A stretch of 64,000 bases of DNA from Epiperipatus broadwayi (taxonomy: Eukaryota > Onychophora > Udeonychophora > Euonychophora > Peripatidae). The DNA is taken from positions 22,089,401 through 22,153,400 of the forward strand of contig JAQFVV010000001.1 of assembly GCA_028023455.1 (NCBI GenBank), in the 5' to 3' direction. The position numbers and the translations under genes were made by a program. A model generated the notes under the pieces. The model did no database searches and had not been told where the DNA came from. It worked only from the letters and a program-made list of their open reading frames with translations. Shown piece after piece: positions 1-13,359 of the stretch. How positions within the stretch are numbered: position 1 is the first letter of the stretch; each line of letters opens with the position of its first letter.

Positions 1-3000
1 ACATGGAGTAATAGTGTATTAAGTTTAATCAAAATTGTTTTTAAAAAATAAAGATCTTACTATCTTTTTTTTTCTTTAGTCAATTTTTCCAAATAAGTTT
101 GAGAGTACTCATATTTATCAAATGTTTCATGTAAATGGATATAACCTTATAATCTGAATTTCATGTATTTGCATCACTCATATAACCATGGCCATTATAA
201 AAAATTAAATTTCAAAAACAGTGTTTGCCAACTTTTGTTTATTTAGTAAATTATTATTTAAAATATTTGATGACTTGAATAACATGTTTTAGAGAAAATA
301 TAGGTGAGATTAATACTTAATGGCTTTAACTGATAGTACTTAAAGTAGTTGATTATTCCCACTCATAAAAATTACAATTTGTATTATTATTGGGAGGAGT
401 GAAATACTAGATGTTTTTAAATTATATAAAAGTTTAAAGAATAAAAAAGTATATAGCTAAAAACTGATTTATAATTTACAGATTAAAATAACATATTTGA
501 AAATCATGGGAAGTAATTTTATTTAATTTATGTAAGTTATTCCTTTCCCGTTTGTTTACAAAGTATGTTGATAATATTCAGTTAACAAACACACAATGAT
601 GTAACATAGTACTCTGTAAAAATGCTTTAACAATAATAGAAATTATTGGAGATATGTTTTTAAATTGAGTGGCTAATGATATTGATGAAATATTCAACCC
701 ATTGTATTTCATTATCTTGCAAACAAAATAAAAAACTAAAAATTTTAAATATCAAGAATATAATTTTTAACCATGGCATAATATAAGTTTGAATGTTTAT
801 CATTAGCACTTACCACTTTCCCGCTTATCTGTTTTAAAAAAAAAAGATGCTTGATAAAACTGTAGTTTTAGTGAAAATGAAGAGGGAAAATTTTCATTTT
901 TTTTTTCAAGAGGGAGTAGGAGATGTATAATTGCTTTTTCTTATTTTTTTCTAATATTCATTTTGTGCTTTTTTTTTTTTATTTTTGCAATTTGGTTGAA
1001 ATATGTTTAATGATCTGCTAAGTCAACTTTTGACAAGGCATGTCTGTATCAAAGCATAACTGAGAGATAATTGACAGAGAGTGACAGTATTTCCGATTAT
1101 AAAAAGTTGAACTAGGAGGCGTTAGAAGATTTGCAAATCATTAAACATATTATTTCAGCAGTATTTATTATTATTTATTCATCTTTTACGTATTTTCTAT
1201 GGCTTCCTTTATTTTACCAATATATAACATATACATATTATCATTGTTTTTCAATTTTTTATATTGGTTTATTTATATCTTTTATATATAATTTTAGAAT
1301 TATTTTATTCATTTGTATATTCTTTATTTGATGAGTTTTGTATAGACTCATTTCTTTTCTGCAATAATTGCAGCAAAGCTTTCATGTTAATCATATAATA
1401 ACTACTTGAATGATCATAAGTTAAAGATCTGAATAGAAAAAAGTCCAAATTACAAGTATGTTGAGAAACATAAAGTATGTAACCCCACTTTCAGAAATGT
1501 CATTAGGTTTGCTCATATGCAATGTAATTTTTTTTTAATTACCTACATGATGCGATACTAATTGCATATTTTGTGTGGGTGTGCTTTCCATTAAAACTAT
1601 CAGCTGGAGTATTGTTTGCTGCACAAGATGTGCCCAACCATTTTTCTAAAATCATGAAGAAATAAATGTTTTTGTTGTTTCATATATTCTCTGGATAACC
1701 AAAAATTTTGTCAAATAAATTTTAAAAGTATTGCTATATCATACTCTTGAATTATGCAATTGTTATAAAACACTTTCTTTGGTAAAGTAAAACAGGTAAA
1801 ATTTTTGATTCATTGGATGTGGATGAAGGAAGATTAAATGATGAACTCTACAAGTCTCTTTATTTCTTTAGTATTATTAGTTTGCATTAACCAATTTTAA
1901 ATTCTGATTTCCACATCCTCCTTTCAGATTTCATATTAGAATCTATGCCTTTTTTTTTTAAGCATACTTGTGTCTGTTCTCAAGATTATTTTAATCAAAA
2001 ATGTAATACTTCAAATAAGTCAAGACATTGTGAATCTCAATAGTTTATCCTAAAACTTAATTAAGATAGTTATCCTATAATACATCGCATTACAAATATG
2101 TTTGTAATGAAAATTTACTGTGAAACAATGACAAAATATAGAATAACTATATTGTAATTGTTAATGACATTCTGGCAAAAAATTTTATAATAAATCTTAA
2201 ATTCCATTTAGAAGATTTGCAAATTCACAAAATAATAAATTTCTAACCTTTCAGCTTGATTAAAAAATATTTTATGATAACTTGATTCACTTAATACAGA
2301 CTTCTATTAAAAGCTGGGTAACAATGATATTGAAGAAAGATTTGGAATTACATTAGCAATTTAAGTCATGCAAACTGTTTCATCATTTTTAAAACAATTG
2401 TGTTGTCAGATTAGATTTCTACAGTCACCAAGTTAAAAGCTTTATATTGAGTAAGATATTTTCAGTTATAAGAAGACTAAAATCATTTATAATTATTTCA
2501 GTTTCTTTATTTAAAAGACTGGAAATGGATGGATTGCAAAATCAATAAAAATAATTAATAAATGATAATGAATATTTAAAAGATGATGGATCCTAATTGT
2601 TATCCCATGAAAGATAAAAATAATCTCTGCATTTTCTTTTATGATTTGTATGTGGATTAACAGTACTGCTTCATTTATCTGAGGCTTTGACAAATATCAA
2701 ATACATCATAAAATTGTGGCAAATCATCTTCTAGCAAAGACCAAGTAAAGAATGCTATACTTGAACTTTATCAAAATAATTAATTATTGTGACACAGTAC
2801 AACAAACTAAAGTAGGTTCAACAAATAACACTTGGAAAGATAATTTAAATCCTCTGGAAGCATAACTATTTACTCAATTCTTTATTAAAATTGAATTATT
2901 AGTGAGTGTTGTTTGATTAAAATTATTTTTCTATCTAATCCACATAAATTGTTAAACATTTCATCAATTCAAATATATGAGTTTTGTGTATTAAGAGACA

Positions 3001-6000
3001 TGTGTGAATTGTACATAATTATTTAGTATATTTTCTATTTTATGTATACAGTGTAGATCATAATTGTAAATTAATTGAAACACACTGAAAAAGGCAAAAA
3101 TTAATATTTGCTGAAAAGAGCTTTTTTGTGTATGATTATTATTGCGTTATAGGATATTTTATATTATATCACTGATTTATTTAAATTTATGTAATCTTGG
3201 TATTTTTTAATAAGATCTCGATTTTTTTTTTAACTTAAGTTTTTTTTTTTAAAAAAATCTCAATCGTATTACTAATTTAGAGTTTACACATATTGAAAAA
3301 AAAAAAAAAATGTTGATAGACTTTTTCTTCAAGCTGATCCTCTTTAACTTGAAAAACTATTTTAAAATAGTTATTTTTTAATATATATATATAGTCTACA
3401 AATGTTTTACTTCATTTTTGATCAATATTTTTGCTTGACCAAGTTATTGAAAAGCACCAAAAAACAACAGGCCATGTGTTCGAATCCACTATGACAAGGG
3501 CACTAGAACGTAGTGATATGAAACGAAAAATTAAGGAGGCATGCTTTATTGCAAATGACAACTATGCAATAAACTGAAAAGAATCGTGCTTTGCAATCTC
3601 CAGAAAATGGTCTTTATGAAAGAAAACTTTGCATAAATTACCGCTAAACTTTACTTAAAGTAGGCTATGAATGTGGAGACTTAAGTTTTCTGAAAGCGCT
3701 CAGCCATATAATTCTTTGCTAATAATAAGCTTCACTTTTTTGTGTAAAGTGCAATTTAAAACTTACCACTCAAAGGTGAAATATAAAACAAGTATTTTAT
3801 TTCAATTATGAAAAGTAATATGTATATGTGCCATTCATGAAAGATGAATCAAAATTGTTAGTTCCTTATTATTTTTATGATACAACAAATTTAATATATG
3901 ATTCCCTTTGATGATTTTGTCAGTACATATATATTTTATAAAAGGAAGCCGCTGGAATCTTGCAAAAGTTTTCCATTGTGTTATTGCGTGAACCCAGTCA
4001 TAATGAATGAATTTTAATCCATTAATAAATCATCATATTTGGCCAATGCATGAAATAGTTGAAAGTTTGACCCAATATTCTAAAGATTTGGACAGGATAT
4101 TTAATATTTTAGAAAAATATTTCTTATTTATAATAATACTATATATATATTCTAACCTGGTCCGTTTGCATCTTCACTTCCGGACAGTATATTATATAAA
4201 ATAAAACAGGTTCTAGCTCAGTTAATAATTAATAAATAAAATATTCAGCATTAAAATAAAATGTTTCACTAGCTCAAATTTAAAATATGAATAAGGTTCA
4301 GTTTATAAAATAAATTAAATAAATATTTAATATTTTCATGAGACTTTGAAGTGAAAATACAGGTGACAAGAAAGATTACATTGAGCCAATATCCTACAGG
4401 ATACTACCTCAATGGCATAAGAACACTATCCCCCCTATTACTATTTCAAATAAATAAACTTATAGTATTCTTATGACTTTAATAATTTCTACTTATTCAG
4501 GTTAAGCTAATAATTAAATCTTAATCTTCTATCCATAATAATTTAGCTCAATAAAATCTCAGGTTCATAAATGTATTCTAAGTTAATAAAAATTACGGTA
4601 GTAAAATATGAGAAGGGATTTTTATGTCATAATCTACTACATTTAAACTAATAATAATAAATAATAATAATATTCTTCATTGTATAACTAATTCTGTATA
4701 TCTTTCCTTTTCACTATATTTTTATTACCATAATAAATAATAAATATAATATAATCTTTTATCTTCATATAATAATATAATACGTGGTAGCATTTGATAA
4801 TCTGACAAACAAAGGTGTGTGGCAACAGATAGCATATAATTCAAAGTATTATTATGATGTCTAAAGTATTATTATGATGTCTAATTTATGACCATAAGAT
4901 AATATAAAATTATGATTACTTAATTAAATGAATACCAATAAAATATTCGAATTCTTAAAAAATAATTCTTTATTTATCTTTTGTGCAAAATTTTATGTTT
5001 AATTTTAACTCTGTGTTTAAATTCATGAAGATGGAAAAAATAATAAACCAAACACACAAATTTTGAGAAAGCAAATTTTAACAAAGTTTATTATAACATT
5101 AACAACACACAAATTTATTTACAATATGTACATTTAAAATATCTTAAAGATTTGCGCCATTATACATTCTTTATATTCGAACCTCGTTAAGTCTTTACTC
5201 TGACTTACATCAAAAAAACAAAAGATAAAATAATACAATATTATTAATCCCTGTTTGATCAATCTTATATAAAAAAAATTACATTTATTTAATGCTTACT
5301 CAAATATATTTTACATCCTTTAGCTATTATTCAAGTATGCTTCTTCTTTTTTTTTTTATTAAACATCTATAGAAACATAGTACGGATAAACATAAAATAA
5401 TACTAATCGAAAACATGGATATCTTTTTTTACTAGACAATTTCACTTTAGCAATATTATCGATATCATGTAAAATATCTATTGATAATTTATTTCTAAAT
5501 TATGGATACTATTGTTCACTACTGTATTTATTAACTATAATACATTCCATTATAACAATATTATAACACCATATAATGATAATTACTGTTACATTCTCTA
5601 TTATTGAATAAGTATAAATTGTACCTAAACTTATTGTGTAGATCGTTTTTACTTTATAGCATTATATTAAAAAATATGCAGTACTCATTTTTTAAAATTG
5701 AAATAAATATTTTAATATTATTTAATATTTCAAAAGCAACTTTGCTTTACATATTTTATTCTTAAGATCTTATATTTATTTCCAAAATAAAATAAATCTA
5801 TAACATATTTTATGATTCTTTCATTTGAAGTCCATTGGATTTTTAATTCCAATTCATACAAATTCTATTTCTTCATACAAGTAAATGAACTCATCTCATT
5901 CCAAACAATTGCATATCTTTAACTCTAAATCATCTATTATTTTCTTTTAAAAATACCATACTATACGATGTAGCTACTTTTTGGAAATCTAGATAGCGAA

Positions 6001-9000
6001 TAGATTTGTAGGATGGGAAGAAAAACTAGAGTATAACTCATAACTCATATCGAATAAAAATATACCATGGAACAGTGTATTTATAAAACTAGAGGCAAGA
6101 CCTATTCTGTCTAATGTCCTCAAATACTATAAATGATGTCAAGCTATTCCTTCAGCTTTATTGAACATCAATACTCCAAGAAAATAAACACTGTCCAAAA
6201 TAAATATACAATTGCAGGGCTTTGTTAACTGCATTGCACATCTACAAATATTATAAAATATTCTTCATATTCCCTAAATATCCTAACTTAATAATCTCCT
6301 GAATTCATGCCCACCATATTATTAATACCAGATCACTATCCTATTCTTATTTCCTAAAGATTTATCAGGTCTAACATCGACAAATTACTAGCTTGCATAT
6401 TCAAATAATAAATAAAATTCAACTATAATTAGAGCAATCTTACTAATCCATAAGAAAAGCTTGCTTACTTCATTATTCTATATTCTTATCCACATACAAA
6501 CTAATCAGATAATACTTGAACATCCAATAATATGAAAGTTTTTTATAAAGAATCACACAAATATTTATTATCATGTTGGGTTATATAACTAGTATAAAAT
6601 CATAGTATGCATACTCCAAATAAATCCTGATCTCACAATGTTTTAAAATGTATAAAATGTGTTTACATATAATTAAAACATTTATACTTCATTCATTATT
6701 ATTCATAGGCAATCTAAAAAAGAAAAACAAGAAAATACATCATAATAAATATCAATAATTCATTAGTTGTTACCAAGTGACATTAGCTCATCATTATCAC
6801 TTTTTGCAGTCTTCTTTTCTCCAACTAGATATAACATCGCATACATAAAACAAAAAAAAACATCCATGCTTCTATTTAAATGTTCTAATTTAAATTATTA
6901 AATATTATACTATAGGATTCTAATACCATAAATAATTAATATTCATGTTCCTATCCTTATTAATCAAAAATTTACATTTTAACTAAGTTAATAAATAAAA
7001 AAAAATCAAGACTATAATTATGTATATCTTCAATTAACTCTTCAATTGACGAAGATTCTTGATAAAGTTTTTAAAAAAATGTTTATTATTTTCGCGAGAG
7101 TTTTTTTTTTTTTTAAATGTTCTCAAAAAAAATTCTACACTCTCCTCCATTGCTATAACGATGAATAAGACAATATATTTCCGGTATTAAGAGCCATCCG
7201 AATTTCCGGTATACACAATAGCAGGTTCAAAAAAAAAAAAATGAATAATAAAAATATTATGTCTTGAAATCTAAAAAATTAAATAAAATAATCAACAATC
7301 TATTCTGGAATAGTTAATACAATAATAGTTTATAACTTCTATAGTCCAGAATGATGATTATTGAAATCATAATACTAAAAAATAATCCCGTGAAGCTTCC
7401 TAGAATATTCCATATTGGCATAGTAATGCATTGTTCCATTTGGCTTAGTTTGATCTATCCGGATAAATTATTTGTGCAATATTTATTTCCATAACTTTAT
7501 CCTTTTTATTTAATCATATATTTACTTTCTTTATAGGTTTCTTCCGTAGTAAATTTATTTCCATTTAGTACTTATTTTCAGCGTTTCATTATTATCTTAA
7601 TTTTCAGGTTTTCCAAACAAACTTTTATAAGTGCATATTAACCCTTTTAGACTTTAGGTTTTTTTATAATATATACGCTTTAGTAAATATTCTCCGTGAG
7701 TTTTTTTTTTTTTTTTAAATAATTTCTTGTAGAATTATTTAATGTTTCCTTCACAAAGGATATAACATTTACTTTTACAACTTGATATTTCTATAAATTT
7801 ATCATAAAGTATACTTGTCTTACTACTTCTTAATTTTGGACAAGCTTATCTTACAATATAAAATAATGCGTCTTTACTTTTAGACGGCAAACAATTTTTT
7901 CCCATTTAAGTTTCTTGTACAATGTCCATACTGCTATTTTATTCATTAGAACAGTTCTCTTGTTCAGCATCAATGAAACTATATCAACAAATATTATATA
8001 CATTTTTAAAATATTATAAATTGAATATATTTTACTTCTTGGTATATCCATTTTATTATCGCGAAGTTATATATTAGATTTTTGACAAAATACTCCTGGT
8101 AAGAAAACTTTTAAAAAACTAGCAACACATGTTAAATGAAGTTATTAAAATATTTTTTAGTTTACACTCTTTTTTGAAAAATACTTTTTAAAATAATACC
8201 TATTAATTTTTGCAAATAAAATTATAAGAGAGCACTAGAATTGACTAAAATAATAAAATTAAACTTACAATCACCTTGATAGCTTCCGATATGATTCAGC
8301 TACCTTTAAAACATTATTAATCACCCCTTGATAAATCAACTGCAACAGTATTTATAACCTATAAGAATACCTTATCCTGTTGGTTGATTCTTACTTTTAG
8401 TTTGATACAAAATTAGCATATGTTTCAGTTTTACACAATTAAATTTCAAAATAAAAATGATGACGTATTAAAACTTAAAAAATATTATTTAAAATATAAC
8501 TTTTGAATCAATTATTACTTTACTAAATTACTTAAATATTTTAAAATAATTTTTTAAACAATATTTAATAATCTTATCCCACTTTTAATATTTATCTATT
8601 TTTATTTAAACAAAAATATTAACTTTTAACTGTATTCATTTTTATTACACTATTTAAACATTTATAACGATAGTTAACTTAATATTTATTATTTGGTTTA
8701 TGATAGGTAATAATTACATTTAACTCTATAATACAATTCTAAAATACTTTGAACTTGACTAATCTAAATTTTAGCAAGTAAATGTGTGCAACTCTATATT
8801 ACATAAGTCACATGATTAATAATCAAGACAGACTATCCGATTTTTTTCTGTCTGGGAATAAATAAATTGCTACACTTATTGTATTAAATAAAATAATACA
8901 ATTAAAAAATGTAGAAGAATAATTTGGAAAATATAGAATCAGATATAACTTTCACTACCATAAAACTTACTTTTAAAATATACGATATTAATTATGATTA

Positions 9001-9860
9001 TTAAATATGATTTATAAATTTAAATGTATTTACTTAATTATAAGTTTTAAAACAATTAAAATTGAACTTTTTTAACATTCTTTTAAATATTTATAGCCGA
9101 GTTATTTATTATGGCAAGCTTTTGCAACCATATGTACTAATATTTTTAGCTTTACTTAACTGTTCTTAAATGATTCGTTATAATTTTTAAACATTACATA
9201 TTTTATTTAGCTTTAAATTGTATTTTAAGATATTATTAACAAAATATAATCAACACATCAAAAGAATATCTTCCAAAATTTAAAATTTTTAGTAATTTAC
9301 TATAATTAGCTATTTCGGACCTATAGAAAAGGGCACAATATATATATATTACTTTATGGGAAAAGGTCTATTCAGAAAGATACAAATAAAATAAGGCCAA
9401 CATATACATAACAAACTTTAATTTTCAAGGCAATATGCTACCATACAACAGATAAAAAATTATAATATAGTAATAATTTTATGCATCATCACTATGAAAT
9501 ATACCATATGATGTGGTATGGAATAATAAAGATCTTTAATAAGATATGAAAAATATTTATTAGAAATACATAATTCAATATTTACAGGATCCCATTACTC
9601 TGCAAAGAGTGCAGTGACTGAAGAAAAATCAAAATTTTTTATAACATTATTAGAAAATGGTAGCAATGTGTGACCATATATTATTGTAATGTGGTCACAG
9701 AGTGTATGTAATATGATCACAGAGTTACCACTACAATTAAAATAATCAATTCAAAACAAAATTGATATAGGCAACTCATTATAAATAAAAAAGATTTATT
9801 TAATACATCAATCCGGCTTTCATTCCTTTATAAAAGCTTTTCAAGATGTTTCTTGTCACA
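1..9860. other. AT-rich non-coding DNA
   Basis: No recognisable gene, RNA or transposon was found on either strand. The stretch is full of A and T homopolymers and TA runs. Open frames of 60-66 codons (for example near 1,131, 4,007 and 7,851) have no recognisable domain and the low-complexity composition expected by chance. Small repeats are listed separately. This may be intergenic DNA or part of a very long intron. Confidence 0.6.
4843..4882. repeat. Exact 20-bp tandem duplication
   Basis: The 20-base unit beginning aaagtattattatg occurs twice back to back without a difference. It looks like a small recent slippage duplication. Confidence 0.9.
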
Positions 9861-9868
9861 CAATCACG

Positions 9869-10695
9869 TGAGGTAATGCAATGCACTATGGCTTCTCCTT
9901 TCTCGGAAGGAGGAATCTTTCAGCCACTAGGCCTAGAGAGACCTGTTAGCTACCTTAACTTCTATTACCCCTAAGTTTTTCCCATACTATTCTCTATCCT
10001 GCTCCAACCCATTTCCACAACATTATCTCTGTCTATTCAATGACCTTTATATCTAAATCCCCCTTATCTTTTCCAAACCCAGCATAAAAATCAAGAATCC
10101 ATTTTCTGTATAATCATTTGTATTTATTCTTCCACAACTCCATTATTTGCAACCTTTCTGCTTGTAAGCATTTACATTCAATTAACAGATGCCTAATATT
10201 TTCTATGCCTTCCTTACATAACTTGCAAACTAAATCTCCCACATTTCTCCAATTTGTGTATATTCCCTTGTAGCTAATGATCCTGTTTGAGCCTTAAATA
10301 AACTACTTTCCTTACTATTACCAAAAATTAACTCACACCCAATATTCTGTTTACTATATATAGATCTTTACTCTCCATACTAGTTTTTCATCTCTCCAAC
10401 TCCCCATTTTTTATTAATGCAAACACTCAACAATTCTCTTAACACAATCATCCCACTTTTTTTTAATAAGTATACTGACTTAAAATCTTTATCTAAATCT
10501 TCTGCATACCACATTACCTTTCTCATTCATCTTGTTGCCTCCCCTTCACTCATAACCCAATTAAATACTATTTTGGCTATTCTCTTATTATCCATAAATT
10601 GCAATCTACCAAACATTTTCATTTTACTTTTTGCCTCATATAAAAACATGACCAATTCATTTCTCCTTGAATTGCCTCCTTTGTCGACCACACAA
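9869..10695 (-). mobile_element. 5'-truncated LINE copy A (3' end only)
   Basis: Read on the minus strand this is the 3' part of a non-LTR retrotransposon. It parallels the next segment (10,696-11,565) along its whole length, with shared landmarks such as the ctttatatctaaatccccct block, the zinc-knuckle region and the segment around tctaaatcttctgcata. Around 10,165-10,240 the minus strand encodes a C-x2-C-x7-H-x4-C motif (CKLCKEGIENIRHLLIEC), the C-terminal cysteine-histidine motif of many LINE ORF2 proteins. The copy stops where copy B starts, so it is 5'-truncated and head-to-tail with it. Many stops and indels; no intact ORF. Clade unknown; jockey/CR1-like is a guess from the motif and the short C-terminus. 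Confidence 0.75.
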
Positions 10696-13200
10696 CATGT
10701 AATAATGTGATGCACTGTGGCTTCTCCATTTTTGGAATCAGAAATCTCTCAGCCACTATGCTCAGAGAAACCAGTTAGCCATCTTACCTTCCCTTTTCCA
10801 TCCTAAGTTTTTTCCATATTCTTCACTATCTTGCTCCATCCCATTTCCACAATATAATTTTTGTCAACTCTATGACCTTTATATCTAAATCCCCCTTATC
10901 TTTTCCCAAATCCAGCATAAACACCAAGAACCCAATTTCTATATAATCACTTTGTTTATATTTATTCTCTCACAACTTCATTATTTGTACCCTTTTTGCT
11001 TGCATTTACATTTAATTAACAGATGCCTAATATTTTCTATACCATCCTTACATAACTTGCAGACCAACTCACCCATATTTTTCCATTTATGTGTATATTC
11101 CCTTGTTGCTAAAAATCCTTATCGAGCCTTAAACACAAACTACTTTTCTTGCTATTATCATAAATTAACTCACACCTAATATTCTGTTTGCTTCTATATA
11201 TATTTAAACTCTTTTTACTCTCCATACTAGCTCTCCATCTTTCCAACTTCATATTTTTTATTATTACACCTATTCTTCTATCCCATTCCTTGCCACTATA
11301 ACACTCAACAATTCTCCCAAGACAATCATTTCATCTTTTGTATAAGTATACTAACATAAATTCTTTATCCAAATCTTCTGCATACTGTACTATCTTTCTA
11401 TCTCATCTTGTTGCCTGTCCTTTACTTATAACACAATTAAATACCATTTTGGCTATTCTCTTATTATTCATAAATTGCAATCTACTAAACATTTTGCTTT
11501 TTGCATCTCATATAAAAACTTGACCATCCCATTTCTCTTTGAATTGCCTCCTTTTCCATCCACACATCTGCATCTAATGCATGTCTTCCTACTTTTCTTG
11601 GTACTTTTTCTAAGTAATCCAACACCCCAATGCTAACATGTAATGCAACATTACCGTAAGTTTATACAATTCTAGATATATCATATTTATTATATGAAAA
11701 CACCATTAATTTCTTTATCAATCCCTTTTTTTTCTTTGCTTCATTTATCAATTTTTTCTCCCATTCATCCAAGCAATTTATCTGATTACTCAAGATAATT
11801 CCCAAATAGTTATACCTATTCACCACATCTAACTTTATATCCCCAAATTAAGTCTTTCTCTTCTCTTTCACCAGTATTTATCATCATTACTTTTGATTTT
11901 TCTTCACTAAATTTAATCCTTATCTCTTTATCCATCCTTGTGCATGTCTTCAGCATAACTTCCATATCTTCCCTATTTTCTGTGCACAAAAAGATATGAT
12001 CCATAAATAAAAGACCCAATAATGTATATACTCCCTTGCCACCTATTAATGGTATCTCTATCCCTCTTTCCAATCTTTCTATTACTCTCTCCATTTCTCT
12101 TAAATATAACAAAAACAAAATAGGTGATATAGGACATCCTTACCTTAGTCCCATCCCATTTTTAACTGATTCTGTATTTCCTAATTACTAAACGTATCCA
12201 TAATCTCTATTTACTTTATCATATGACTTCTCTATATCTATAAAAACAATGTATAACGGTCTATCTATATTCCTACTCATATCTACAAGTTGTATAACTA
12301 CAAATAAACTATCTCCTATATGCCTATCCAATCGAAAACCTCCTTGCATTTCTCCCACTATATTATCTTCTTCCATCCACTTTGCAATCTTTCCAGTTAC
12401 CATATACATGAAAACTTATACAACACTGGCATTACTGCTATCAGTCTATAATTGTTTAACTTTTTATTATTCTTACCCTTCCCTTTAAATAGTAACCTTA
12501 TTCTTGTATTATTCAAGCTATTTGGAAATTCTCTCTTCTGTGCAATCTTATTAAAACATAATAGGTTTAATTTTGCTCTATTTCTTAAATACATCACCAT
12601 ATCTGATGCCCATCCATCTAAACTTCTTGCCTTTCCACTTTTCAATTTCTTCCCTGCCTCATTTAATTCATTTTCTCTAAACCCAATATTTCCATTACTA
12701 TATACTTTCATGTTTACTATCACTCTGTACTTCACATCTAGCATCTTTTCTATATCCATTACATACTTATTTAAGATTGTCTCTAATTCTTCTCTAGAAC
12801 AACACTCTATTCTCTAGTCATCTAGTAATACTATTTCTCTCTACCTTACATTCCTTCTTTTAATATATGTCCAAAATTTTTTACACCCATCTCTTCTTTT
12901 ATTTATATCCTCCAACAATTTATTATTCATTTTCTCTCTATAATTATCTATTTTAGCTAAACTTTATTTTTTTTACTTTTGCCATTTAATATTAACATCT
13001 TTTTCACTTTCTTTGTTTTTAATAATACACTTATATTCTCTGCATGCTTTTTTTCTCTCTTTTACACATTTACTGTCTTACTTTTCTATTACTTTTATTC
13101 TTCTGAATATTCTCACCTAAAATTGTATTTGCCACTTTTTCTACTTCACCACATCAGTCCTTATATTTAATATTGGCTCCCTGTTTTTACTTTTCATACA
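10696..13200 (-). mobile_element. LINE copy B with reverse transcriptase, degenerate
   Basis: A longer copy of the same LINE as 9,869-10,695, minus strand. From 5' to 3' on that strand it holds a linker preceding the reverse transcriptase (about 12,840-12,960, with KRRDGCKKFWTYIKRR), the RT domain (11,816-12,817), the C-x2-C-x7-H-x4-C motif (about 11,010-11,075, CKLCKDGIENIRHLLIKC) and a 3' end resembling copy A. No endonuclease domain is visible upstream of about 13,000, so the copy is 5'-truncated or diverged. The first base is set where copy A similarity restarts; the 5' limit is approximate because a palindrome begins at 13,210. Confidence 0.8.
11816..12817 (-). pseudogene. LINE reverse transcriptase, broken
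   Basis: Minus-strand reading frames across this span together make a non-LTR reverse transcriptase that would copy LINE RNA at the target site. Visible blocks: KLKSGKARSLDGW (fingers, about 12,615-12,660); RLLFKGKGKNNKKLNNYRLI (about 12,430-12,490); MQGGFRLDRHIGDSLF and FIDIEKSYDKVNR (12,190-12,345, with the first catalytic Asp in the FIDIEK block); and LLFMDHIFLCTENREDMEVM (about 11,970-12,040). The last block corresponds to the YADD/FADD catalytic site but reads FMDH, so two of its four residues are changed. The frames are separated by stops and frameshifts. It is inactive. Homology is clear from motif order; the exact clade is not. Confidence 0.82.
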
Positions 13201-13209
13201 ATCAACTCT

Positions 13210-13359
13210 CATCTCTTACAAATTTATTTGAAGCTACCACTGCAATCCCAATTTAAGCAAGAGAGTTTTCAAACCCAAATCTTTATTTGATATGGGTTTC
13301 ATAATCTCTTGATTCACTCAGGATTGCAACAATAGTTTCAAATAAATCCACAAGAGATG
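13210..13359. repeat. 150-bp palindrome (72-bp arms)
   Basis: The left arm 13,210-13,281 and right arm 13,289-13,359 are imperfect inverted copies, separated by a 7-base loop (tttattt). Shared landmarks are catctctt at the outer ends, atttatttgaa, tgcaatcc, caagaga and aaaccca. The structure abuts the 5' end of the LINE copy. It is most likely a fold-back MITE or a palindrome formed at the insertion site; transcribed, it would fold into a long hairpin. Confidence 0.8.

Noticed and set aside
3437-3530. Perfect box B-like gttcgaatcc at 3,479-3,488
   Set aside because: No acceptor stem, D-arm or anticodon arm could be folded around it; the T-stem pairs only about three bases.
12249-12817. Plus-strand ORFs of 79 and 121 codons, Phe/Ser/Leu-rich
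   Set aside because: Antisense of the LINE reverse transcriptase on the minus strand.
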